Counted from the stretch's first letter, positions 1 through 6,100 are shown. The stretch is DNA of 7,607 bases from Anaerolineae bacterium (GCA_012719195.1 JAAYAV010000453.1:1-7607), one strand, 5' to 3'. The notes: generated by a model from the letters alone, not told the origin. A program made the numbers and translations.

Positions 1-432
1 AAGGGGCCCAAGACGAAGCCCGGTCACAGTCAGGTCAACGCCCGTTTCCGAGTCTGCCAGTGAGAGGGCAACAGAGGCGACGGGGTTGGAGTCGCCGACG
101 AGGAGGGTGAGACTCGCCCCGCCCTCGGCTAGCTCCACGGCGACGCGGAGCACACCCAGGCTGGCGCGGGGCAGGGCCTCGTAGTTGATGAAGGACTCCA
201 GTTCGTGCTCGCGGGCAGCCAGGGTCATGGTGACGCCGGCCGGCGCCACGAGCAGACGGTCGACGTGCGCGGCGAGCCGCTGGTGATCAGTCGCAGGCCG
301 CGGTCTGAGGGGGGAAGCAGTATGGTTGCCGACCTGGCGGGACAGGACGCCGCAGAGCAGAGTGACGGTGCCGAGCAGGGCTATTGCCAGGGCCAGTGGG
401 AGATTCCGCCGGACGGTCCTGAGGGACTTCAC
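1..432 (-). CDS. Membrane-anchored protein of unknown function (N-terminal part, runs off left edge)
   Basis: I do not recognise this gene. An open frame of 144 codons runs from a GTG (complement 432-430) to the window edge with no stop. The N-terminus is basic (M-K-S-L-R-T-V-R-R-N) and is followed by a hydrophobic helix at residues 11-30, ending LLCGVLS. After a Pro/Arg-rich spacer comes a domain of alternating hydrophobic and polar residues (about 60-144), likely beta-rich and outside the cytoplasm. That pattern loosely recalls DUF2993/LmeA-like exported proteins, a weak impression only. The cysteine at 27 does not make a proper lipobox, because Leu precedes it. Codons are mostly G/C-ending, supporting real coding. 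No Shine-Dalgarno is visible before the GTG, and the next ATG (228) would remove the membrane helix. Its 5' end overlaps scpB head to head. Confidence 0.6.
   Translation of the reverse strand, partial: MKSLRTVRRNLPLALAIALLGTVTLLCGVLSRQVGNHTASPLRPRPATDHQRLAAHVDRLLVAPAGVTMTLAAREHELESFINYEALPRASLGVLRVAVELAEGGASLTLLVGDSNPVASVALSLADSETGVDLTVTGLRLGPL
308..317 (+). promoter_or_regulatory. Ribosome binding site for scpB start at 322
   Basis: The purine run AGGGGGGAAG ends four bases before an ATG at 322. It supports that start over the earlier in-frame ATG at 205, whose encoded residues show no ScpB similarity. Against it, the ScpB fold only begins near residue 37, and the opposite strand also looks coding here. 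A weaker GAGGG at 421-425 precedes a TTG at 436 that would give a shorter protein. Confidence 0.5.
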
Positions 433-939
433 GCTTTGCTGGCCGCTCGGCTGGAGGCGGTGCTCTTTGTCGCCGGCGAACCGGTGCCGACGTCGACGCT
501 GGCGGACATCCTCGGCGAGCGCCCATCCGACATCGAGAGCGCCGCGGATCGGCTGGCTCGGGACCTGGAAGGCAGGGGGCTGACCCTGGTCCGTGCCGCC
601 GGCGCGCTGCAACTGACCACGGCACCGCTGGCCGCCGCCGACATCACCCGTTTCCTGCACTCCGAGGAGGCGATCACGCTGTCGGGGGCGGCCATGGAGA
701 CGCTGGCTCTCATCGCCTACCGGCAGCCCGTCACACGTGCGCACATCGAGGCAGTGCGAGGGGTGAGCAGCGATAGTCCGCTAAGGACGCTTCTGCGGCT
801 CGGACTGGTGGCCGAACTGGAACGACTGGAGCAGCCGGGGCGACCCATATCGTATGGCACCACCCCGGCCTTCCTGCGCCTTTTCGGCCTTTCGTCCATC
901 GCGGAACTACCGCCTCTTCCGGAGGATCCGGAGTCCTAG
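322..939 (+). CDS. scpB: SMC-ScpAB complex subunit ScpB (segregation and condensation protein B)
   Basis: ScpB dimers bind the kleisin ScpA, which bridges the SMC heads. The complex loads near the origin and compacts and segregates the chromosome in the cytoplasm. From ATG 322 the product is 205 residues. The first winged-helix domain starts at about residue 37 (LEAVLFVAGEPV at 44-55). The second carries the family's most conserved stretch: ETLALIAYRQPVTR (126-139), IEAVRGVSSD (142-151), LRTLLRLGLV (154-163), then GRPISYGTTPAFLRLFGL (173-190) and a typical end in LPPLP. The first 36 residues have no recognisable homology and overlap the divergent membrane-protein gene, so a TTG at 436 (167 residues) is a real alternative. 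The usual partner scpA is not immediately upstream. The stop shares CTAG with the stop of the convergent kinase gene. Confidence 0.93.
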   Translation: MVADLAGQDAAEQSDGAEQGYCQGQWEIPPDGPEGLHALLAARLEAVLFVAGEPVPTSTLADILGERPSDIESAADRLARDLEGRGLTLVRAAGALQLTTAPLAAADITRFLHSEEAITLSGAAMETLALIAYRQPVTRAHIEAVRGVSSDSPLRTLLRLGLVAELERLEQPGRPISYGTTPAFLRLFGLSSIAELPPLPEDPES

Positions 940-1976
940 TCCACCACGCGGGCGCCGTTCCAGCTGTTCCAGACTCTTAGCCCGCCGAACTCGAAGTTGA
1001 AGTCGAGCACCTGAACGCCGGCCTCTTCGAGGGCGGTGCGCACGTCGTGCTCGCGGTCGGGGCTGGCCAGGAAGAGCACGCATCCACCGCCGCCGGCGCC
1101 CAGCGCCTTCCCGCCCACGGCACCGGCAGCACCGGCCACCTCGAACAGGTGGTCGATCTGGTCGGTGGTGATCGATGCGTCGAGTTGCTTCTGGCACTCC
1201 CAGTTGGCTTGCAGCAAGCGCCCGAACTCCCCGATCTGTCCCTTCAGTAGGGCGCTCTTCATCTCTACCGCCACATCCCGCATTCGCTCCAGCGCCCCGA
1301 CCGTCTCCGCGCGGCCGGCGAGGTAGGCCTCCTGCACGCGTGTGATCAGGTTGCCGGAGAGGCGGGACTTGCCCGTGTAGCACAGCACTAGGTGCTTCTC
1401 CAACTCCACCACCACGCTGGTATCGAGATGGAGCGGGCTGACGTTGACGGACGGGTCCTTGAACTCCATGTAGTTGAACCCGCCGATTGCGGCGGCGTAC
1501 TGGTCCTGCTTGCCGCCGGCGATGTGCAATTCCTCGGTCTCCAGCAGGTTTGCCAGCCGCGCCACCTCGTAGGCGGAGAGGCGGTTGTCCTGAAGCAGGT
1601 TAAGGAGGCCGATGAGGGCGACGCCGATGCTCGCCGATGACCCCGTGCCCGACCCGGGAGGGGCGTCGCAGCGCACAAAGAGGTTCATGCCCCGCTGGAT
1701 GCCAAGGCGGGAGATGGCTGCCTTGATCAGGTCAAGGTTGCCGTCGTACTCCAGTTCGCGGAAGTTCTGGACGGAGAGGAACTGCTGGAAGTCGGCGGAG
1801 GTGATCTCGATCTTCTCGTCCGCTCGCGGGGCTAGAGTGGCGTAGGTGTAGCGGTTGATGGTGGCGTTCACCACGGCTCCGCCGCGCTCGGCGGCGAAGA
1901 AGGGTACGTCAGTCCAGCCGCCGGCCAGGTCCACGCGGATGGGTGCGCGACTTCGGAACAACTGCTCTTGCTTCAT
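936..1976 (-). CDS. GHMP-family sugar kinase, D-glycero-D-manno-heptose-7-phosphate kinase-like (HddA/COG2605 type)
   Basis: GHMP kinases transfer the ATP gamma-phosphate to a small molecule. The HddA branch phosphorylates heptose 7-phosphate at C1 for nucleotide-heptose synthesis, and close relatives act on fucose or other sugars. The 346 residues show all three GHMP motifs: RAPIRVDLAGGWTD (10-23), the phosphate-binding PPGSGTGSSAS (106-116), and the C-terminal GGKALGAGGGGCVLF (288-302). GGKQDQYAAAIGG (154-166) is typical of the HddA/fucokinase branch. Length is normal and nothing is missing. The ATG at 1976 sits behind a strong GGGGGGAGGT four bases away. The gene lies 90 bp downstream of pgk on the same strand with no terminator between, so they are probably cotranscribed. 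No other heptose or glycan genes are in view, so the substrate cannot be settled. The family is secure; heptose phosphate is inference. Confidence 0.88.
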   Translation of the reverse strand: MKQEQLFRSRAPIRVDLAGGWTDVPFFAAERGGAVVNATINRYTYATLAPRADEKIEITSADFQQFLSVQNFRELEYDGNLDLIKAAISRLGIQRGMNLFVRCDAPPGSGTGSSASIGVALIGLLNLLQDNRLSAYEVARLANLLETEELHIAGGKQDQYAAAIGGFNYMEFKDPSVNVSPLHLDTSVVVELEKHLVLCYTGKSRLSGNLITRVQEAYLAGRAETVGALERMRDVAVEMKSALLKGQIGEFGRLLQANWECQKQLDASITTDQIDHLFEVAGAAGAVGGKALGAGGGGCVLFLASPDREHDVRTALEEAGVQVLDFNFEFGGLRVWNSWNGARVVD

Positions 1977-1980
1977 CGTT

Positions 1981-2001
1981 ACCTCCCCCCGGTTCGCGGG
2001 G
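1981..2001 (-). promoter_or_regulatory. Shine-Dalgarno of the GHMP kinase with adjoining hairpin
   Basis: Read on the minus strand, GGGGGGAGGT (1990-1981) ends four bases before the kinase ATG. Its 5' G-run can pair with an upstream CCCCG (2001-1997) across a five-base loop, using the strand's CGGGG at 1991-1987. The stem stops just before the GGAGGT core. It could tune access of ribosomes, but a five-pair stem in GC-rich DNA may be chance. Confidence 0.45.
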
Positions 2002-2066
2002 ACGGAGCGGCCCAGTGTTTCGCCGGCTGCTGACCGGACCGCTGTGGGTGAGTGATCGCTGCGTGA

Positions 2067-3239
2067 CTAGCGGTCCTGCAGAGCCGCCACGCCGGGCAGG
2101 GTCTTGCCCTCCAAGAACTCGAGCGATGCCCCGCCACCGGTGGAGATGTGCGAGATGCGGTCGGCGACACCCGCCTGCTCGACGGCAGCAACCGAGTCGC
2201 CGCCCCCGATGATGGTGGTGGCGTCAAGATCGGCGAGGACGCGGGCGATGGCGACGGTGCCCTCGGCGAAGCGGGGGAACTCGAAGACGCCCATGGGACC
2301 ATTCCAGACGACGGTCTTGGCCGGGCGCAGTTCGGCGGTGAAGCGCTCGATGCTGCGCGGACCGATATCGAGGACGCGCCATCCTTCGGGGACGGAGTCG
2401 GCACGCACGACCTGCGAGTCGGCCTTGGCGTCAAAGGCGTCGGCGATGACGGCGTCCGACGGGATCACCAGGGCGTCTCCGGCCCGCTCCATGAGGCTCC
2501 GGGCCATCTCGAGCACTTCGTCCTCGACGAGAGAGTCGCCAAGGAAATGTCCCTTCGCCTTGAGGAAGGTGTTGGCCATGCCGCCGCCGATGAGGAGGCG
2601 GTCCACCTTATCCAGAAGGTTGTTGATGACCCCGATCTTGTCCGACACCTTGGCCCCGCCCAGGATGGCCACGAACGGGCGGGTGGGCTCAGCGAGAGCG
2701 CGGCCGAGGAAGTCCAGCTCCTTCTCCATGAGCAGGCCGGCCACGGCCGGCAGGAGCCGGGCTACGCCCTCGGTGCTGGAGTGGGCGCGGTGGGCGGCGC
2801 CGAAGGCGTCATTGACATAAACATCGGCCAAGCGCGCCAGCCCGGCGGCGTACTGCGAGTCGTTCTTCTCCTCGCCACCGTAGAAGCGGGTGTTCTCCAG
2901 CAAGAGAACCTCCCCCGGCTCCATTGCCCGCACCAACGACTCCACCTCAGGGCCGATGGAGTCGGGCGCGAGGGTGACCGGCACTCCGATCGTATCCCGC
3001 AGGTAGGCAGCCACCGGCGCCAAGGAGTAGCGCTTGTCCACCGTGCCCTTGGGGCGGCCGAGGTGAGAGGCGAGCACAACGCGCGCGCCCCGTTCGCGGA
3101 GGTAGGCGAGTGTGGGCAGGGCAGCTCGGATGCGGGTGTCGTCCACCACGCGGTCGCCGTCCAGGGGCACGTTGAAGTCCACCCGGACGAGCACCTTCTT
3201 GCCGGCAACGTCGATGTCGCGGATGGTCATCTTGTTCAT
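2067..3239 (-). CDS. pgk: Phosphoglycerate kinase
   Basis: This cytoplasmic enzyme of glycolysis and gluconeogenesis interconverts 1,3-bisphosphoglycerate plus ADP and 3-phosphoglycerate plus ATP. The 390 residues match the usual bacterial length. The N-terminal substrate domain shows VRVDFNVPL (18-26), SHLGRP (58-63), LLENTRFY (113-120) and NDAFGAAHR (143-151). The C-terminal nucleotide domain shows GGAKVSDK (194-201), GGGMANTFLKA (218-228), WNGPMGVFE (312-320), GGGDSVAAV (345-353) and STGGGASLEFL (367-377). The chosen ATG has AGGGGAGGA at 3252-3244, four bases upstream. An in-frame ATG at 3284 would add 15 residues, but it lies inside the predicted -10 box. No other glycolytic gene is adjacent in the window; a GHMP sugar kinase follows on the same strand. 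Nothing is unusual in the sequence. Confidence 0.97.
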   Translation of the reverse strand: MNKMTIRDIDVAGKKVLVRVDFNVPLDGDRVVDDTRIRAALPTLAYLRERGARVVLASHLGRPKGTVDKRYSLAPVAAYLRDTIGVPVTLAPDSIGPEVESLVRAMEPGEVLLLENTRFYGGEEKNDSQYAAGLARLADVYVNDAFGAAHRAHSSTEGVARLLPAVAGLLMEKELDFLGRALAEPTRPFVAILGGAKVSDKIGVINNLLDKVDRLLIGGGMANTFLKAKGHFLGDSLVEDEVLEMARSLMERAGDALVIPSDAVIADAFDAKADSQVVRADSVPEGWRVLDIGPRSIERFTAELRPAKTVVWNGPMGVFEFPRFAEGTVAIARVLADLDATTIIGGGDSVAAVEQAGVADRISHISTGGGASLEFLEGKTLPGVAALQDR

Positions 3240-3243
3240 GCGG

Positions 3244-3252
3244 TCCTCCCCT
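3244..3252 (-). promoter_or_regulatory. Ribosome binding site of pgk
   Basis: The minus strand reads AGGGGAGGA four bases before the ATG at 3239. It fixes that start rather than the ATG at 3284 or the ATG at 3230. Confidence 0.75.
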
Positions 3253-3282
3253 CGGAGCGCGAGTGTACGGTAGTTGTGAGGC

Positions 3283-3288
3283 ATTATA
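3283..3288 (-). promoter_or_regulatory. -10 box of the pgk promoter
   Basis: The minus strand carries a perfect TATAAT (3288-3283), one of few AT-rich spots in the region. It lies 43 bases upstream of the pgk ATG, giving a leader of roughly 37 bases. No good -35 hexamer sits at 16-18 bp; TTTCTG or TTCTGC around 3312-3306 is the best available. The promoter may therefore need an activator or be weak. It probably drives pgk and the downstream kinase. Confidence 0.6.
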
Positions 3289-3312
3289 GAACGGCGCGGG
3301 CGGCGGCAGAAA

Positions 3313-3375
3313 TGGACGGCGCCTTCGGCGGCTGTGCGGGCGGCGAACGTGGGTGCCGGCCGTGCTTGCCGTCCA
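3313..3375. repeat. Inverted repeat between the divergent pgk and cytochrome promoters
   Basis: TGGACGGC (3313-3320) recurs inverted as GCCGTCCA (3368-3375), 47 bases apart, inside the 271-bp divergent intergenic region. A 10-bp direct repeat GCGGGCGGCG also occurs at 3296-3305 and 3336-3345, exactly 40 bp start to start. These could be regulator sites shared by the two promoters. GC-rich low-complexity sequence makes chance quite possible. No small gene or RNA could be supported in 3289-3420. Confidence 0.25.
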
Positions 3376-3420
3376 GTGGCAGAGTGCGCGTCGAAATGGT
3401 GTCATCGGGGCGGTGTGGAG

Positions 3421-3449
3421 TTGACAGGCCCTCGAGAAGGTCATACCAT
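3421..3449 (+). promoter_or_regulatory. Sigma-70-type promoter for the multiheme cytochrome gene
   Basis: A perfect -35 TTGACA (3421-3426) is followed after 17 bases by TACCAT (3444-3449). TACCAT matches the key first, second and last positions of the -10 box. Initiation is expected near 3456, leaving a leader of about 55 bases that contains a hairpin. Confidence 0.65.
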
Positions 3450-3462
3450 GCGCCCCACGTGA

Positions 3463-3484
3463 CCGAACCGAGGGCGAGGTTCGG
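3463..3484 (+). promoter_or_regulatory. Leader hairpin or operator dyad upstream of the cytochrome gene
   Basis: CCGAACC (3463-3469) and GGTTCGG (3478-3484) are perfect inverted copies around an 8-base spacer. The element lies just downstream of the expected transcription start and 26 bases before the start codon. It has no T-run, so it is not a terminator. It could be a repressor operator or an RNA hairpin that stabilises the message. Confidence 0.4.
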
Positions 3485-3510
3485 CCAGTCTACTCATCGG
3501 GGGTTTGCCT

Positions 3511-5769
3511 GTGAAACGTGTTCTCATTGGGCTCGGGGCACTTGTAGTGCTTTTCGGGCTGTTTCTGGGAGGTCTGACTCTGTTCGACTGGACGAAGTCG
3601 ACGGAGTTCTGCACCTTGTGCCACCAGACGATGGAGCCCGAGACGGTCGCACATCAACTCACAGCCCACGCCGAGGTAGACTGCGGCACCTGTCATGTCG
3701 GCCACGGCACGTACTGGAGCGTGTACTACAAGCTGACCAACGCCCGCTACGTAGTGATCTACCCGTTCCGCATCTATGAACGGCCACTGGAGACTCCGCG
3801 CAGCACGCTGCGGCCGGCCGAGGACGTCTGCGGTCAGTGCCACATGGACGGCTTCTACTACGAGCCGAAGCTGGTTACCAGTAACCAGTATGGGACTGAC
3901 GCGGACAACACGCTGACTCAGGTCCGCTTCCTTATGAAGACGGGTGGCGGCGCCGTCGACACTCCCGGCGTGGGTATCGGGGCGCACTGGCACGTCGAGA
4001 ACCCGGTGACCTACATCGCTGCCGACGAGGGCGCCCAGGAGATTCAGTGGGTGAAGGCCACGGTGGATGGCGAGGTGAAAGAGTACTTCGCCGGAGAAAC
4101 CGGCCTCACAGCAGCTCAGATCTCGGCCGCCGAGCAGGACGAACTGGACTGCATGGACTGCCACAACCGCAGCCAGCACCGCATCCCGCCCACCGCCGAG
4201 GCCATCGACAAGGCCATGGACAGCGGCCTTATCCCGGCCGACCTACCTTACGTCAAGAGTGTCGCCATGGAAGTCCTGGAGACGCGCTACGAGACGCGCG
4301 AGGAAGGGAACCAGGCCATGGCGGCCGTCGCGGATCGCTACCAGTCGGACTATCCCGACGTCTACGCCGCGCGCACCGACGACGTGAAGGCCGCGGTGGC
4401 CGGTCTGACGACGCTCTTCCAGCAGACGCACTTCCCCTACATGCGGCAATACTGGGACACCTACCCGGATAACGTTGGCCACACCTACACGCCCGGCTGT
4501 ATGCGGTGCCACGATGGCGACCACATGACCGCGGACGGTGAGGCGATCCGGGCAGAGTGCAACCTTTGCCACAGCATCCCGCAGGTGGCCACCGGCGGCG
4601 CGGCTCTGTCGGCCGTGCGGGCGGACGTGGGCGAGCGACCGGAGTCTCACGAGGGCTCGCTCTGGATCGCGGAGCACCAGTACAAGTTCGACATGAGCTG
4701 CGAGATGTGCCACACAGTCGGGAACCCCGGCGGTGTGGATAACTCGAGCTTCTGTAGCAACAGCGCCTGCCATGAGCGAGAGTGGCCTTACCTGGCCCTG
4801 GACTCGGAGAAGGTGAAGGCGCTCACCGTACCGGTGCGTGAGCCCGGGACGGGGGAGGCGCCCGACGTACCGCACTCCATCGTGGAAGACATGGAATGCA
4901 CCGTCTGCCACGGTCCGGATCGGGTGTTCGCCTTCCCTGAGAATCACGCGAGCTACACGCCCGACCTGTGCAAGGCGTGCCACACCTTCCCGGCGGTAGC
5001 GGAAGAGGTCGTTGATGTGACTCCGGAGCCCGAGGTCACGGAGGAGCCCGAAGCGACTCCGGAACCGACTGAGGAGCCGGAAGCTACCTCTGAGCCCACC
5101 GCGGTTGCCGCGACCCCTACGGCTGAGCCGACCACAGGCGGTACTGCGGCGGCTACGGCTGCCGCCACCGTGGCGGCCACCGAGACCGCGTCGCCGGCCA
5201 CTAGTGGGACGGCTGAGGCAACGGCTGAAGGAACCCCGGCCGCCGAGGCTACCCCCGAGGCGGCAGCCACTACCGAGACCACCCCGGCTGCCGAAGAACC
5301 GTCGGCCGGAGAGGGCCCGCTGGTGGCGAAGGAGATTCCTCACACCCTTGACGGTCGCGAGCAGTGCCTCACCTGCCACGCCATCGACGGGATCGAGCCG
5401 TCGCCTCTGAACCACGCCACTTTCACCGAGGATGACTGCCAGGCTTGCCACCAGGAAGCTGGTGCCGAGCCGGTGGTTACCGGCAAGATGTCGACCGAGC
5501 AGTGCCTGACGTGCCACGGTCCCTACAGTGCCCTCCAGGCGCTGACCGAGGACTACCAGGTCAATGAGATGACGGTGGCGAACCCGCACACCTATGTGCC
5601 GCATGAGGAACCGGACGTCGAGGAGAACATACCTCTGTGCCGGAACTGCCACGACGCGCACCCGATCCCGGCGCCCGAGGGTATGGAGCTCGAAGAGCCC
5701 AACCTGCGCTGGTGCTACGGCGCTTGCCACCACACCGGCACGCTGAATCCGTGTAGCGACTGCCACTAG
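3511..5769 (+). CDS. Membrane-anchored multiheme c-type cytochrome with NapC/NirT-like N-terminus (up to 16 hemes)
   Basis: Probably takes electrons from the quinol pool and passes them to an extracytoplasmic reductase. The GTG at 3511 follows CGGGGG (3498-3503) with 7-base spacing; a TTG at 3505 sits too close to it. Of 752 residues, 4-25 form an uncleaved-looking signal anchor. Fourteen CxxCH sites start at residues 34, 58, 107, 214, 330, 350, 397, 463, 487, 619, 643, 665, 710 and 748, with CX4CH at 415-421 and CX3CH at 735-740. Sites at 34-350 resemble NapC/NirT-type cytochromes of Desulfobacterota and Chloroflexota, including a CHQTMEP context at the first heme and GCMRCHDGDH at the fifth. 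Residues 500-602 are a Pro/Thr/Glu/Ala linker without Cys, His, Lys or aromatics. Similar diheme modules flank it (454-491 and 610-647). The chain ends on its last heme motif. The terminator and flavoprotein gene downstream suggest that flavoprotein as partner. The exact acceptor is unknown. Confidence 0.92.
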   Translation: MKRVLIGLGALVVLFGLFLGGLTLFDWTKSTEFCTLCHQTMEPETVAHQLTAHAEVDCGTCHVGHGTYWSVYYKLTNARYVVIYPFRIYERPLETPRSTLRPAEDVCGQCHMDGFYYEPKLVTSNQYGTDADNTLTQVRFLMKTGGGAVDTPGVGIGAHWHVENPVTYIAADEGAQEIQWVKATVDGEVKEYFAGETGLTAAQISAAEQDELDCMDCHNRSQHRIPPTAEAIDKAMDSGLIPADLPYVKSVAMEVLETRYETREEGNQAMAAVADRYQSDYPDVYAARTDDVKAAVAGLTTLFQQTHFPYMRQYWDTYPDNVGHTYTPGCMRCHDGDHMTADGEAIRAECNLCHSIPQVATGGAALSAVRADVGERPESHEGSLWIAEHQYKFDMSCEMCHTVGNPGGVDNSSFCSNSACHEREWPYLALDSEKVKALTVPVREPGTGEAPDVPHSIVEDMECTVCHGPDRVFAFPENHASYTPDLCKACHTFPAVAEEVVDVTPEPEVTEEPEATPEPTEEPEATSEPTAVAATPTAEPTTGGTAAATAAATVAATETASPATSGTAEATAEGTPAAEATPEAAATTETTPAAEEPSAGEGPLVAKEIPHTLDGREQCLTCHAIDGIEPSPLNHATFTEDDCQACHQEAGAEPVVTGKMSTEQCLTCHGPYSALQALTEDYQVNEMTVANPHTYVPHEEPDVEENIPLCRNCHDAHPIPAPEGMELEEPNLRWCYGACHHTGTLNPCSDCH

Positions 5770-5824
5770 GCAGCAGAAACGCCTGCCGCTGAAGCCAGGC
5801 GACCCAGACTTCCAAGCCTGATAG

Positions 5825-5867
5825 TGCGGGGGGGAGCAGCGTGGCTGCTCGCCCCCGCATTCGTTTT
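5825..5867 (+). terminator. Intrinsic terminator after the cytochrome gene
   Basis: A 16-bp stem (5825-5840 with 5844-5859) has one G-G mismatch and a 3-base GTG loop. TTCGTTTT (5860-5867) follows. It begins 56 bases after the cytochrome stop and is oriented for plus-strand transcription. The flavoprotein gene downstream therefore probably depends mainly on its own promoter. Confidence 0.85.
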
Positions 5868-5882
5868 GGGGCTGCTCTCTCG

Positions 5883-5912
5883 GATCGGGTCGGTGGACTG
5901 CCGCACCCGATC
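5883..5912. repeat. Perfect 8-bp dyad upstream of the flavoprotein promoter
   Basis: GATCGGGT (5883-5890) and ACCCGATC (5905-5912) are inverted copies 14 bases apart, and CGG/CCG inside the loop extends the pairing past a one-base bulge. The element ends 71 bp before the predicted -35 box. That position fits an activator or LysR-type site, though a hairpin is equally possible. Between 5770 and 6111 I found no gene; the stretch holds the terminator, two dyads, a promoter and a small hairpin. Confidence 0.4.
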
Positions 5913-5983
5913 ACCCCGTCTGCGGCGCGAGGAACCGGTCGCCTTTCCCGAGGCGGCCGTACAGACTCTGTTAGTACTGGCTC

Positions 5984-6012
5984 TTGCCCTGGAACGACTC
6001 CTGCGGTAGCAT
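5984..6012 (+). promoter_or_regulatory. Promoter for the Tat flavoprotein gene
   Basis: TTGCCC (5984-5989), 17 bases, then TAGCAT (6007-6012). Both hexamers match four of six consensus positions, and the -10 resembles the TACCAT of the cytochrome promoter. The predicted start near 6019 gives a long leader of roughly 92 bases before the GTG, containing a perfect palindrome and a small hairpin. Confidence 0.45.
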
Positions 6013-6043
6013 TCAGAGCAAAGTGACGGACTCACACCGGAAG

Positions 6044-6061
6044 GATGCAGTCTACTGCATC
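6044..6061. promoter_or_regulatory. 18-bp palindrome in the flavoprotein leader (probable operator or RNA hairpin)
   Basis: GATGCAGT (6044-6051) and ACTGCATC (6054-6061) are perfect inverted copies around CT. The site lies 32 bp downstream of the predicted -10 box, where a bound dimeric repressor would block transcription. As RNA it would fold into a 7-bp stem with a TCTA loop. No regulator gene is in the window. Confidence 0.5.
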
Positions 6062-6072
6062 GGACGGTGCGT

Positions 6073-6086
6073 GCGGCCAGAGCCGC
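6073..6086 (+). other. Small hairpin before the flavoprotein ribosome binding site
   Basis: GCGGC (6073-6077) can pair with GCCGC (6082-6086) over a CAGA loop, 14 bases before the Shine-Dalgarno. With the palindrome just upstream it would give the leader two consecutive stems. It is short and GC-rich, so it may be incidental. Confidence 0.25.
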
Positions 6087-6100
6087 GATGTTGCCAGTAC

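Noticed and set aside
205..321. Upstream in-frame ATG extension of scpB
   Set aside because: The added 39 residues have no ScpB character and lie opposite the minus-strand coding frame. The ATG at 322 has the better ribosome binding site.
345..354. Possible lipobox around the cysteine in the minus-strand membrane protein (LLCG)
   Set aside because: The residue before the cysteine is Leu, not Gly, Ala or Ser, so a lipoprotein is unlikely.
3240..3284. Extended start for pgk at 3284
   Set aside because: This ATG lies in the TATAAT box, and the extra residues are not part of the phosphoglycerate kinase fold. The ATG at 3239 has a clear ribosome binding site.
2148..3779. 543-codon open frame on the plus strand opposite pgk
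   Set aside because: It mirrors pgk, whose motifs are complete. The translation is low-complexity Gly/Asp/Val-rich with no recognisable domain, and it crosses both promoters and the cytochrome start.
4243..5766. 507-codon open frame on the minus strand opposite the cytochrome gene
   Set aside because: Arg/Gly/Val/His-rich shadow produced by GC-rich codons of the heme protein. The CxxCH series on the plus strand is decisive.
5824..6026. Short open frames of about 61 codons between cytochrome and flavoprotein genes
   Set aside because: They begin inside the terminator stem, have no ribosome binding site and encode Arg-rich sequence without features.
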